DNA of 6,873 nt from an uncultured Erysipelotrichaceae bacterium (lineage in GTDB: Bacteria > Bacillota_I > Bacilli_A > RF39 > UBA660), in contig CACZOV010000027.1 in NCBI GenBank assembly GCA_902782915.1, forward strand, positions 1 through 6,873. The letters run 5' to 3'. How positions within the stretch are numbered: the stretch's first letter is position 1; the number at the start of each line of letters is the position of its first letter. The translations under genes were made by a program, and so were the position numbers. This document shows positions 1 through 6,873 of this stretch, piece by piece. The notes beneath the pieces are model-generated. The model was not told the DNA's origin, did not search any database, and saw only the letters and a list, made by a program, of their open reading frames with translations.

Positions 1-60
1 TAAAATTAAAAATAGAATAATATGAGTATCTAAGATATTTAATTAGTTAAATTATTTACT

Positions 61-117
61 TATTCTTAACAATTTATTTTTTATTGTATTGTATAATCAT
101 TAAAATTTATATATAAT
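61..117 (+). promoter_or_regulatory. candidate promoter region of tmcAL
   Basis: The 133 bases before tmcAL are almost pure A/T and hold no open frame I can support. Two perfect TATAAT hexamers lie upstream of the start, at 92-97 and 112-117. The second has TTGTAT at 89-94 with a 17-base spacer (only 3 of 6 matches to the -35 consensus). The first has TTAACA at 66-71 (5 of 6), but with a long 20-base spacer. In sequence this A/T-rich such hexamers arise easily, so the promoter region is plausible but the exact start site is not fixed. Confidence 0.4.
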
Positions 118-123
118 GTTGTT

Positions 124-130
124 GGTGATC
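124..130 (+). promoter_or_regulatory. ribosome binding site of tmcAL
   Basis: GGTGATC ends three bases before the ATG at 134. It matches the right-hand part of the full Shine-Dalgarno complement (AGGAGGTGATC) to the 16S rRNA 3' end, so it pairs off-centre but at correct register. It supports 134 as the true start. Confidence 0.55.
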
Positions 131-133
131 TAA

Positions 134-1270
134 ATGGATAAAATTGGAGTAATTGCAGAGTTTAATCCCTTTCATAATGGACATATATACTTTTTAAAAT
201 GTATCAAAAAAAAATTTCCTAATAGTTTTATTACAGTAATTTTAACAACTAATTTTTCACAAAGAGGAGAACTTTCTCTTCTTACTAAATGGGATAAAAC
301 TTTTTTAGCACTTCAATATGGAATTGATCTTGTTATAGAACTCCCCTTTTATTTTGCAACTCAAAGTGCTGATCAATTTTCTTATTCAGCAATTACAATT
401 CTTGAAGCGTTAAAAATGGATTATTTAGTATTTGGTTCTGAAACGAATGATGTAGATACACTAAAAAATTTAGCAAGCACGATTCTTTATCACAAAGAAT
501 ATAATAAACTTATTAAAGAATATTTAGATCTTGGAAATAGCTATCCTGCTTCTATTTCTAAAGCATTATATAATTTAACTAATGTAAAATTAATTAGTTC
601 AAATGATATTTTAGGAGTTACATATATTAAAACAATCTTAGAAAACGATTATAAAATGAAACCAATTACTATTAAAAGAACAAATAATTATTTAAATAAA
701 AAAACAACAGGTTCTATTTCAAGTGCTACTAGTATAAGAGAAAACTATTTTAATAATAAAGATTATAAAGATTTTATTCCTAAAAAAACATTTGATCTTT
801 TAAATATAAATAAAGATTTTCTTGAAAACTATTTTTATCTTTTAAAATATAAAATTTTAAGTGATAAAGAGTTATCTGAATATTTGGATGTTGGTGAAGG
901 AATTGATTCAAAAATTAAAAAAAATATTTTGAAATCAAATACCTATCAAGAATTAATTGAATCATTAAAAAGCAAAAGATATACTTATAATAAATTAAAT
1001 AGAATGTTTTTACATATAATGATAAATCTAAAGAAAAATGATAAATATTCTATTAACTATATTAGAATACTTGGTTTTAATAAACTAGGAAGAAGTTATT
1101 TAAAAGAAATAAAGCCAAAAACTAATTTACCTCTTATTACAAATTATAAAGATATAAATGACCCAGTTTTAAAACTAGAATTAACCTCTTCTATATTATA
1201 TTCTCATATAATAAAAAAAACTAGTATTATAAAAAAAGAATTACAATCTATTCCTATTCAAATAGACTAA
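134..1270 (+). CDS. tmcAL: tRNA(Met) cytidine acetate ligase (TmcAL, YlbM family)
   Basis: Complete 378-residue cytoplasmic enzyme. Known for the family: it activates acetate with ATP to acetyl-adenylate and transfers the acetyl group to the wobble cytidine (C34) of elongator tRNA(Met), giving ac4C; it is the Firmicute counterpart of TmcA. Seen here: an N-terminal nucleotidyltransferase-like fold with the HxGH-type signature NPFHNGH (residues 11-17), the NFSQRGE segment (40-46), NDILGVTY (157-164), and the SSATSIRE stretch (196-203) that ends the catalytic domain. The C-terminal domain has RYTYNKLNRMFLH (282-294) and YIRILGFNKLGR (309-320), both typical of YlbM proteins. It is slightly shorter than the roughly 400-residue family norm but no motif is missing. 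The start is supported by a Shine-Dalgarno match at 124-130. Its only tryptophan (residue 53) is TGG and its stop is TAA. It is a single gene here, convergent with the 598-residue gene, with 8 bases between stop codons. Confidence 0.93.
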   Translation: MDKIGVIAEFNPFHNGHIYFLKCIKKKFPNSFITVILTTNFSQRGELSLLTKWDKTFLALQYGIDLVIELPFYFATQSADQFSYSAITILEALKMDYLVFGSETNDVDTLKNLASTILYHKEYNKLIKEYLDLGNSYPASISKALYNLTNVKLISSNDILGVTYIKTILENDYKMKPITIKRTNNYLNKKTTGSISSATSIRENYFNNKDYKDFIPKKTFDLLNINKDFLENYFYLLKYKILSDKELSEYLDVGEGIDSKIKKNILKSNTYQELIESLKSKRYTYNKLNRMFLHIMINLKKNDKYSINYIRILGFNKLGRSYLKEIKPKTNLPLITNYKDINDPVLKLELTSSILYSHIIKKTSIIKKELQSIPIQID

Positions 1271-1280
1271 TTCTTTTTTT
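1231..1280. terminator. bidirectional intrinsic terminator between convergent genes
   Basis: A 13-base arm at 1231-1243 (A7 then GAATTA) is perfectly complementary to 1268-1280 (TAATTC then T7). Inside it a second 6-bp stem pairs TCTATT (1247-1252) with AATAGA (1261-1266) around an 8-base loop, with a small internal bulge between the stems. Read rightward, the hairpin ends in a T-run after tmcAL; read leftward, the A-run becomes a T-run after the 598-residue gene. Such an A-tract/hairpin/T-tract serves both strands. The left arm lies within the last codons of tmcAL, and the right arm spans the tmcAL stop and touches the stop of the opposing gene. The stem has little G+C, so strength is uncertain. 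Confidence 0.72.
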
Positions 1281-3075
1281 ATAAAAATTTATCTTGATAA
1301 ATGGTTTCATCATAAAAAGATGTTGTATATTTTTCATTATAGTTTTCTAATACTACAGTTTTTCCTTCTTGGTATTTTGATCTATTTATTTTAATAATTG
1401 GGATATTTAAAATTCTTGCAGCATTTAAATCCTTTTCTCTTATAGTATCAAAACAAACAATATATGATGGAAGAATGCGTTCGTATCTAAAATCAAATTC
1501 ATTACTTCCTGATATTTTTAAATTTTTAATTTGAATCTCATTCATCTTATTAGAAGATAGAATATCATCAATACTTCTAATTCGATTAATAAATGAAGTT
1601 GTATTAATCGGTTGATCAAGACTATAAGAATCATCTTCTAATACATGCATTATTTTATTAATTTCAAAGTTTGTAAAACCATAAATATAATTATCTTCAT
1701 TAAAAACATGCATATTCTTAGAACCTATTAAACTATAACAATTTCTAGCTGCTAAATTATTTCCACTTGGAATTCTTGCCCTACAAGTTACCAACATAAT
1801 AAAATCTTCTCCATTTAATTCATATATATCAACTTTCAATTTTTTAGATAATTCTTGATTTTTTAAGTTCTCATTATCCATTGGTTTAAAACATTTATCT
1901 TTTATTTTTTGATAACTTAAATCTTTACAATTTCTCACATCATCATAATAAGTACTTACTTGATAACTATCTTTATATCGATTATAAAACTCTAATATTT
2001 CATTTGGAGTTTTTTCATATAATGTCATAACTTCTCTATAAAAATCCAATTTTTCTTTATCAAAATTATTATCATTAAAACTCAATAACTCTTCTATATT
2101 TAAAAATACATTTCTAATACTATCCTGAAATAATTTATCAATAACAATAATTAAAATAATTTTCTTATCAGGAAAAACTTCATCTTTTTTAGAAATAAAT
2201 TGTAATTCTAAAAATTCTTTTTCAAGAGTTTGATCATAATTTCTTATAAAAGTTTTATTTTTAATATATTCATCAAGAATTTCATCTTCCATTTTTGAAA
2301 TTAAGTTTTCAAAGTATGTTGTATCTATATGATTACTTAATCTAGCTATTTTCTCTCGCATTTGAAATATTGAAGACGAAAAAATTATTTCTCGAAAAAA
2401 ATCTTTATTTTCATACAAATTTCTATCAAGTTCTACTTCTGAATATAATATTAAATTATATATTTCTTTATTAGTAAATGATATTACATGACTTTTTATA
2501 TAATTATTTACTAAATCGGGAGAAATATATGAAAAAGTCATTTTTTTATAAGTATTATCTATATCTTGTTTTAAAAAGTTTTCCCATTTATCTGGTTTAT
2601 TTTTAAGAGAAAGAAGAATAATCGAACTTAAACATGTATCATTAATAGGAATTTTATTTAAAGATACAAAGTTAATAATTGCAATTAAAGTATCATAAGA
2701 AAAATCAAGTTCACTATAGAAAGATTCTCCATTATAAAGTAATAAAAATAATAAATTATCATTTTTTAATAATTCTTTTTCAAATGATATTTGATCAGAT
2801 CTTTTTAAACAAACTAAATAAACATATTCATGCCCTTTATACATCTTTTTGATCTTGGAAATAATTGGATTTTTCATTTTATTTAAAAGAGCATTTGCAT
2901 CATATACTTCAAGTACCTTTCGGAAATCCCATGCATTTTGTTTTTTATCTAATAAAAATACCTTTTCACATATTCTTTCATCTTGAAGTAAGTTAAGCCT
3001 TTTTTCATAACTTAAAGGCCGAAGTGCATCAAGAAATTCAGTTAATTCTAAATTAAGTATTTTATCTATTTCCAT
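1279..3075 (-). CDS. uncharacterised 598-residue protein with conserved-looking C-terminal module
   Basis: I do not recognise this protein. It is a complete frame from ATG at 3075, preceded by a good Shine-Dalgarno (AAAGGA, 3081-3086, 5-base spacing) and 11 bases after the stop of the Xer gene, so the two are very likely co-transcribed. No signal peptide or clear membrane segment is evident; a short hydrophobic run near residues 306-313 is flanked by charge and looks like a buried strand. Residues 1-400 are rich in charged and aromatic residues and look largely helical. Residues about 415-568 look like a separate domain: YELNGEDF (418-425), a CRAR...GNN...ARNCYSLIG segment (431-451), then PSYIVCFD (536-543) and AARILNIPIIKI (552-563), a strand-helix-strand pattern. 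From memory, similar C-terminal modules occur in unannotated proteins of gut Firmicutes, but I cannot verify this. Both tryptophans (49, 164) are TGG; the stop is TAA. The reading frame is secure; the function is unknown. Confidence 0.8.
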   Translation of the reverse strand: MEIDKILNLELTEFLDALRPLSYEKRLNLLQDERICEKVFLLDKKQNAWDFRKVLEVYDANALLNKMKNPIISKIKKMYKGHEYVYLVCLKRSDQISFEKELLKNDNLLFLLLYNGESFYSELDFSYDTLIAIINFVSLNKIPINDTCLSSIILLSLKNKPDKWENFLKQDIDNTYKKMTFSYISPDLVNNYIKSHVISFTNKEIYNLILYSEVELDRNLYENKDFFREIIFSSSIFQMREKIARLSNHIDTTYFENLISKMEDEILDEYIKNKTFIRNYDQTLEKEFLELQFISKKDEVFPDKKIILIIVIDKLFQDSIRNVFLNIEELLSFNDNNFDKEKLDFYREVMTLYEKTPNEILEFYNRYKDSYQVSTYYDDVRNCKDLSYQKIKDKCFKPMDNENLKNQELSKKLKVDIYELNGEDFIMLVTCRARIPSGNNLAARNCYSLIGSKNMHVFNEDNYIYGFTNFEINKIMHVLEDDSYSLDQPINTTSFINRIRSIDDILSSNKMNEIQIKNLKISGSNEFDFRYERILPSYIVCFDTIREKDLNAARILNIPIIKINRSKYQEGKTVVLENYNEKYTTSFYDETIYQDKFL

Positions 3076-3086
3076 ATAATTCCTTT

Positions 3087-3959
3087 CTATTTATTTCTTG
3101 GATGGGTTTGATAATAAACCTCTTTTATATGATCAAGTGTTACATGAGTATATATTCCAGTTGTTGATATAGATGAATGTCCAAGTAACTCTTGAACTGT
3201 TAATAAATCGCATCCATTATTTAAAAGATGAGTTGCAAAACTATGTCTTAACATATGAGGAGTTATATGCTTTTGAAAACTTATCTTTTTTAATACTTGA
3301 TTTAAAATATAACTAATTCCTTGAGTAGTTAGCTTATTACCCTTTTGATTTAAAAATAAGTATTCTACTTTTTTGGGATTTATCTCATCATAAATATTTA
3401 AATATTCATCAAGTATTTTTTTACATACATCATTATAATAAACAATTCTTTCTTTTGATCCTTTTCCAAGTACATTTATACTTTGATTAGTAAAATTTAT
3501 ATCTTTTATTAATATATTAACAAGTTCTGATACTCTTACACCAGTTGCATATAATAATTCAATAATTAAGCGATTTCTAAGATCGTAATTATTATTTATT
3601 TCCATACTGTGAAAAATTTCTAGTAATTCTTCATAATTTAAATATCTTGGTAATTTAGTTTCTTTTTTAGGAAGACTTACATAATTAAAAGGATTAATAG
3701 AAACTTTATTTTCTCTATTTAAATATTTATAAAAACCTTTTAAAGAACTAATATGACGTCTAATACTTTTACCCGCAAGTTTTTCTTTTTCAAAGTGATC
3801 AAAAAGTCCCATCAAATCTTCATAAGAAACTTCAGTATAATCTAAATTTTCCCTTTTTAAATAAGAAAAAAAATCTTCTAAATCTATTCTATAGTTTTCT
3901 ATTGTTTTATCACTATAGTTTTTATTATATTTTAAATATTCTAAATACTTTTCTATCAT
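3087..3959 (-). CDS. xerC: tyrosine recombinase, XerC/CodV-like
   Basis: Complete 290-residue site-specific recombinase, the usual Xer length. Family role: acts at the chromosomal dif site with FtsK and normally a partner Xer protein to resolve chromosome dimers before division. Seen here: an N-terminal SAM-like core-binding domain (about 1-85) with NYSDKTIENYRIDLEDF (14-30), and a C-terminal catalytic domain with all active residues: R142 in ATGVRVSEL, K166 in GKGSKER, H235 and R238 in HMLRH, H261 in LLGHSS, and the nucleophile Y270 in GIYTHV. The ending KEVYYQTHPR and the LFLNQKG segment read more like XerC than XerD, but without alignment the assignment is moderate; it could be the lineage's only Xer. 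No mobile-element genes flank it, so a housekeeping role is favoured over an integrase. The promoter lies just upstream; no strong Shine-Dalgarno precedes the ATG. The stop is TAG, and the unknown gene follows 11 bases on. Confidence 0.9.
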   Translation of the reverse strand: MIEKYLEYLKYNKNYSDKTIENYRIDLEDFFSYLKRENLDYTEVSYEDLMGLFDHFEKEKLAGKSIRRHISSLKGFYKYLNRENKVSINPFNYVSLPKKETKLPRYLNYEELLEIFHSMEINNNYDLRNRLIIELLYATGVRVSELVNILIKDINFTNQSINVLGKGSKERIVYYNDVCKKILDEYLNIYDEINPKKVEYLFLNQKGNKLTTQGISYILNQVLKKISFQKHITPHMLRHSFATHLLNNGCDLLTVQELLGHSSISTTGIYTHVTLDHIKEVYYQTHPRNK

Positions 3960-3975
3960 TTTTTATCACAATTTT

Positions 3976-3984
3976 ATTATAACA
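3976..3984 (-). promoter_or_regulatory. extended -10 promoter of the xerC unit
   Basis: Read leftward, the sequence TGTTATAAT matches the extended -10 consensus TGnTATAAT exactly, with TATAAT at 3976-3981. No good -35 hexamer is seen at 16-18 bases upstream, which an extended -10 can tolerate. Transcription should begin around 3969, leaving only about 10 bases before the ATG at 3959. The element lies in the 77-base gap between dnaJ and xerC, just after the dnaJ terminator, so it would give xerC and the downstream gene their own transcript. Confidence 0.65.
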
Positions 3985-4006
3985 AAATTTAAAATAAAAT
4001 TCATTA

Positions 4007-4044
4007 AAAAAATAAAAGTAAACACTTTTTTTATGTTTACTTTT
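4007..4044 (-). terminator. intrinsic terminator after dnaJ
   Basis: Read leftward, the arm AAAAGTAAACA (4034-4044) pairs perfectly with TGTTTACTTTT (4014-4024): 11 bp around a 9-base loop, followed by ATTTTTTT (4006-4013). The first arm contains the last lysine codon and the TAA stop of dnaJ, so the hairpin begins inside the gene's end. This separates the pepF-dnaJ unit from the xerC unit. Confidence 0.75.
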
Positions 4045-5152
4045 TATTTACAAATTTTGTAAATTTAGTATATGTACTATTTTCTAAATTAGTTTTAGAA
4101 AGATTTTCAAATAATCCTTTTTGTTCTTTAGTTAATTTATCAGGAAGAACAACTTCAAAAATTAAGTACATATCTCCAACTCGATTAGTTGAAGCATTTT
4201 TTATTCCTCGACCTTTAATTCTTTGTTTATCATTTGTATTTGTTCCTGGTTTAATATTTAATGTAACAACTGAATCAAGTGTTTTTATATCTTTTTTACA
4301 ACCAAGAACAGCATCAGTTATTGTAATTGGAACAGTTAAATAAATGTCATCTCCATCTCTTGTAAAGAATTCATGTTCTTTTACTCTAAACTCTAAATAC
4401 AAGTCTCCATTTACTCCTCCATTACTGCCAGCTTCACCACGTCCTGCTACTCTAAGTCTCATGCCGGTATCTACTCCTGCTGGAATTTTAACTGTAATAG
4501 TTCGATTCTTTCGAATCTTTCCTTTTCCACCACATGTCGTACAACGTCTTTTATATATCTTACCTAATCCACCGCAGTTAGTACAAGTAGTTTTAGAAAC
4601 AAATGATCCTAAAATTGTCCTTTGCTCAGATGTAATTGTTCCACTTCCATGACATACATCACATGTTGTCTCATCATGACCACCTAATCCATGACAATCA
4701 TCGCACATAACGCTTGTATCAATTTTTATATCTTTTTCACAACCATATACAGCCTCTTCAAAAGATAAATCCATATGATACAAAACATCATCTCCACGAA
4801 CTTTTGTATTTCGACTCCTACTTCTTCCAGAAAAGCCAAAACCAGAACCAAATACAGAACCTAAAATATCATCTAAATCTACATCAAAATTACTAAAATC
4901 AAATCCAGAGAATCCACTACCATTTGAAGAATCAAAGGCAGCATGTCCAAATTGATCATATTGTTTTCTTTTAGCCGGATCAGATAATACAGCATAAGCT
5001 TCCTGAATTTCTTTAAATTTTTCTTCAGCACCGGCTTCTTTATTTATATCTGGATGATATTGTTTAGCAAGTCGTCTAAAAGCACTTTTTATTTCAGCAT
5101 CACTTGCAGTTTTAGAAACCCCTAAAACCTCATAATAATCTCTTTTATTCAT
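4037..5152 (-). CDS. dnaJ: chaperone protein DnaJ (Hsp40, type I)
   Basis: Complete 371-residue cytoplasmic co-chaperone that stimulates DnaK ATPase activity and delivers unfolded substrates. Domains in order: J domain (about 4-70) with the HPD motif at 33-35; a G/F-rich linker (about 76-115); a zinc-binding domain with all four CxxCxGxG repeats, at cysteines 150/153, 164/167, 190/193 and 204/207; then the two beta-sandwich substrate-binding subdomains including [24 protein letters not shown] and KGRG motifs, and a C-terminal dimerisation end. The length is normal for type I DnaJ. The start at 5152 gives the canonical [10 protein letters not shown] and has an AGGAA ribosome site at 5158-5162 overlapping the TAG of the upstream pepF frame, 8 bases away, so the two are co-transcribed and probably translationally coupled. 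No CIRCE operator is seen in the window, and grpE, dnaK and hrcA are not adjacent. CGA codons sit at conserved arginines, so CGA reads as Arg here. The stop is TAA, inside a terminator stem. Confidence 0.97.
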   Translation of the reverse strand: MNKRDYYEVLGVSKTASDAEIKSAFRRLAKQYHPDINKEAGAEEKFKEIQEAYAVLSDPAKRKQYDQFGHAAFDSSNGSGFSGFDFSNFDVDLDDILGSVFGSGFGFSGRSRSRNTKVRGDDVLYHMDLSFEEAVYGCEKDIKIDTSVMCDDCHGLGGHDETTCDVCHGSGTITSEQRTILGSFVSKTTCTNCGGLGKIYKRRCTTCGGKGKIRKNRTITVKIPAGVDTGMRLRVAGRGEAGSNGGVNGDLYLEFRVKEHEFFTRDGDDIYLTVPITITDAVLGCKKDIKTLDSVVTLNIKPGTNTNDKQRIKGRGIKNASTNRVGDMYLIFEVVLPDKLTKEQKGLFENLSKTNLENSTYTKFTKFVNKK

Positions 5153-5160
5153 ACAAATTC

Positions 5161-6873
5161 CTACTTCCTATAAATTTTTCTAAATTCATCAATAGTTTCT
5201 TTAAAAAATTCTATTGCATCTTCAATAAACTTTGGATCAGATATATTTACATCACATACCATTAATTCATCTTTTGGATACATAGATCCTCCCGTTTTTA
5301 GAAAATCAAGATAACGTTTTGCTCCCACATCTCCTCAAGACTCTATATCATGAACAATTTTACAAGCAGCTGATAAACCAATGGCATATTTATAAACATA
5401 AAAATTGTAATAGAAATGAGGAATTCTCATCCATTCATTTTCAATTAATTTATCACAAACAACTCCAGATCCAAAATAATCTTTTACAAGAGCATAATAC
5501 TCTTTCTTTAAATAATCACTTGTTAGGACTATACCATTTTCATGATCACAATACATCTTTTTTTCAAATTCAGCAAACATTGTTTGTCTAAAAATTGTTC
5601 CTTTAAATAACTCCAATAATTTATTTAATAAAAATAGTTTTTCTTTTTTATCATTTGTTTTCTTAATCAAATATTTTAGTAAAATAAGTTCATTTACTGT
5701 ACTTGCAACTTCAGCAACAAAGATATGATAACTTGATGTATTATATGGATTAGCCTCACATGAATACATAGTATGCATAGAATGTCCTAATTCATGAGCA
5801 AGAGTTGTTACATCATTATATTTTCCTTCAAAATTTAGAAGGATGTAAGGATAAGTATCATAAAAGCCACTGGAATATGCTCCACCACGTTTTCCTTTAT
5901 TGTTATAAATATCTATAAAACGGTTAGAAAAAGCAATATTTAATTTTTTACGATAATCATCTCCTAAAACACTTAATCCATCAAGAACTATTTTCTTAGC
6001 TTCAGAAAATGAATAAGATTTATCTACATCACTTACCATATTAGTATATATATCATATAAATGTAATTTATCAAGACCTAATACTTCTTTTTTTAGAGAA
6101 TAATAATCATATAAAACTGGTAAATTACTTCTTACTGTTTTAATTAAATTATCATAAACTGCTAAGTCAATATTATCATGGTACAAACTTGCTTCTATTG
6201 CGGAATTATATTTTTTAATCTTAGCAAGCCTACAATTTGTTTCTATATTATAACGAAATGTATCAGCAATTGTATGAGAATACTTTGCATAAGTTTTAAA
6301 TAATAAATTAAAAGCTTTTTTTCGAATATTTTGATCATTACTTTCTATAAATAGTGAATAATTACTTTCAGTAAATTCATGTTTTTTACCATCAATTACA
6401 ATATTACCAAATGTTAAATCACTATCTGTTAATGATTCATAAATATTTTCAGATGCACCTAAAGAAATTCCTAAACTAGATAATAGTTTTTCAGATTCTA
6501 AAGATAAAGTATGTTCCTTATAACGATATAAACTTTCTAAATTAAATTTATAAACAATAAGACCTTCTTCTTCCTCTAAAAACTTTTTAACTACATTAAA
6601 ATCCCCTCTTAATAATTCTGGATCAACAAAAGACATAATACTAGAAAACTTAGTCATTAACTGAGATATTTTTTCAGATAATTCCAAACTATTAGAATTT
6701 GTTGTATCAACATCATAATTTAAATGAGCATAATAATATAATTTATATAATTTTCTTTCAAGTTGATCAGATAACTTTAAAAATTCTAATAAAGTTTTAG
6801 AACTTGAAAGTAATTTTCCTTTATATTGAGAAATTTTAAGCATCTCTTTTGATAAATCATTATAATCTTCATA
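5161..6873 (-). CDS. pepF: oligoendopeptidase F (M3B zinc peptidase), 5'-partial, with one in-frame TGA
   Basis: Cytoplasmic zinc metallopeptidase that cleaves oligopeptides. The frame is open to the right edge: ten codons precede the ATG at 6843, so that ATG is probably internal and some 30 N-terminal residues lie outside the window (family length about 600; 570 codons visible). Counting from the first visible codon, the zinc motif HELGH is at 360-364, with H360 and H364 as ligands and E361 catalytic; the third ligand is probably E388 in FVAEVAST. The [16 protein letters not shown] segment (484-499) carries the family's conserved His/Tyr near the active site. At codon 513 (5335-5337) a TGA interrupts the frame. 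The following 57 codons (5164-5334) continue in frame with [11 protein letters not shown] and YPKDEL, the normal PepF C-terminus, up to TAG at 5161-5163. The usual spacing between the SAA helix and the FLK segment is kept with one residue at the TGA. The gene therefore looks intact in selection terms: TGA may be a sense codon, or this is a very recent pseudogene. dnaJ starts 8 bases downstream. Confidence 0.88.
5335..5337 (-). other. in-frame TGA codon within pepF
   Basis: This TGA sits between a serine codon (TCT) and a glycine codon (GGA), in a loop of the C-terminal helical region where PepF proteins vary. The neighbouring residue pattern is family-like on both sides with no length change, so a frameshift is not the cause. 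Single-base precursors include TGG (Trp), AGA or CGA (Arg), and GGA (Gly). The usual residue at this loop position is not a conserved tryptophan as far as I can recall, so the decoded amino acid cannot be read from this site alone. Confidence 0.85.

Noticed and set aside
3087..3959. Tyrosine recombinase as integrase of a mobile element
   Set aside because: The length, motifs and ending are those of housekeeping Xer proteins; no att-like repeats, tRNA gene, relaxase, phage or transposon genes are in the window, and composition matches neighbours.
4031..4041. Resemblance of TTATGTTTACT to a dif right arm
   Set aside because: It is fully explained by the dnaJ terminator stem and no matching left arm sits at the right spacing.
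4344..4896. Two rightward open frames (4344-4652 and 4714-4896) opposite dnaJ
   Set aside because: They are antisense to clear dnaJ domains, have no ribosome site, and their sequences are low-complexity reflections of the Cys/Gly-rich codons of dnaJ.
3001..5180. Possible reassignment of arginine codons AGG or CGG, reported in some uncultured Bacilli
   Set aside because: Only a few AGG codons and one clear CGG were noticed, mostly at unconserved positions; an AGG in the DnaJ EQRT segment fits arginine. No evidence for reassignment.
5163..5190. dif-like half-site (ACTTCCTATAA) near xerC
   Set aside because: The left arm resembles the Bacillus dif arm at 10 of 11 bases as I recall it, but the right arm does not match, and the bases are accounted for by the pepF stop and C-terminus. 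Likely chance.
5164..5285. Separate small gene starting at the ATG at 5283-5285, preceded by GGGAGG
   Set aside because: The GGGAGG encodes the family's own GG residues of the KTGGS motif, and the frame is simply the PepF tail; a fortuitous ribosome site is the simpler reading, though reinitiation cannot be excluded.
5335..5337. TGA read as selenocysteine, or as glycine as in some candidate-phylum codes
   Set aside because: PepF is not a known selenoprotein family and the site is a variable loop with no catalytic need. Glycine reassignment is known from lineages unlike this Firmicute-type gene set.
5319..5591. Rightward open frame of 90 codons opposite pepF
   Set aside because: It is antisense to the conserved PepF C-terminal region, rich in His/Leu/Gln as expected of a shadow frame, and lacks an initiation signal.

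Overview
This window is a very A+T-rich bacterial chromosome segment with five protein-coding genes packed almost end to end. Arginine is written mostly as AGA, genes are tightly spaced, and the gene set combines TmcAL (YlbM family), a CodV/XerC-like recombinase, DnaJ and an M3B oligoendopeptidase F. This points to a low-GC Firmicute, probably an uncultured Bacilli or Mollicutes-like lineage. The lineage is inferred from protein style and composition; no rRNA or other marker is present.

Layout: one rightward gene, tmcAL (134-1270), meets four leftward genes. The leftward genes form two apparent transcription units. The right-hand unit is pepF (runs off the right edge, ends at 5161) followed by dnaJ (5152-4037), closed by an intrinsic terminator at 4007-4044. 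The left-hand unit is a Xer tyrosine recombinase (3959-3087) followed by an unrecognised 598-residue protein (3075-1279), driven by an extended -10 promoter just upstream of the recombinase. The two convergent units meet at a long A/T hairpin (1231-1280) that looks like a bidirectional terminator, partly inside the tmcAL coding sequence.

The most notable observation is an in-frame TGA at 5335-5337 inside pepF. Past it the same frame continues for 57 codons that read as the expected PepF C-terminus, then ends at TAG (5161-5163), which overlaps the ribosome binding site of dnaJ. No gene here uses TGA as its natural stop, and all four unambiguous tryptophans are TGG. The TGA may be a reassigned codon (for example UGA = Trp), a recent nonsense mutation, a readthrough site or a sequence error; the window alone cannot decide.

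The genes do not form one pathway. They are housekeeping functions: tRNA wobble modification, chromosome dimer resolution, protein folding and peptide turnover, plus one unknown. The unknown protein, downstream of the recombinase and with a conserved-looking C-terminal module, is the best candidate for undescribed biology. No CRISPR array, insertion sequence, tRNA, rRNA or riboswitch was seen, and no gene-free stretch exceeds 300 bases.
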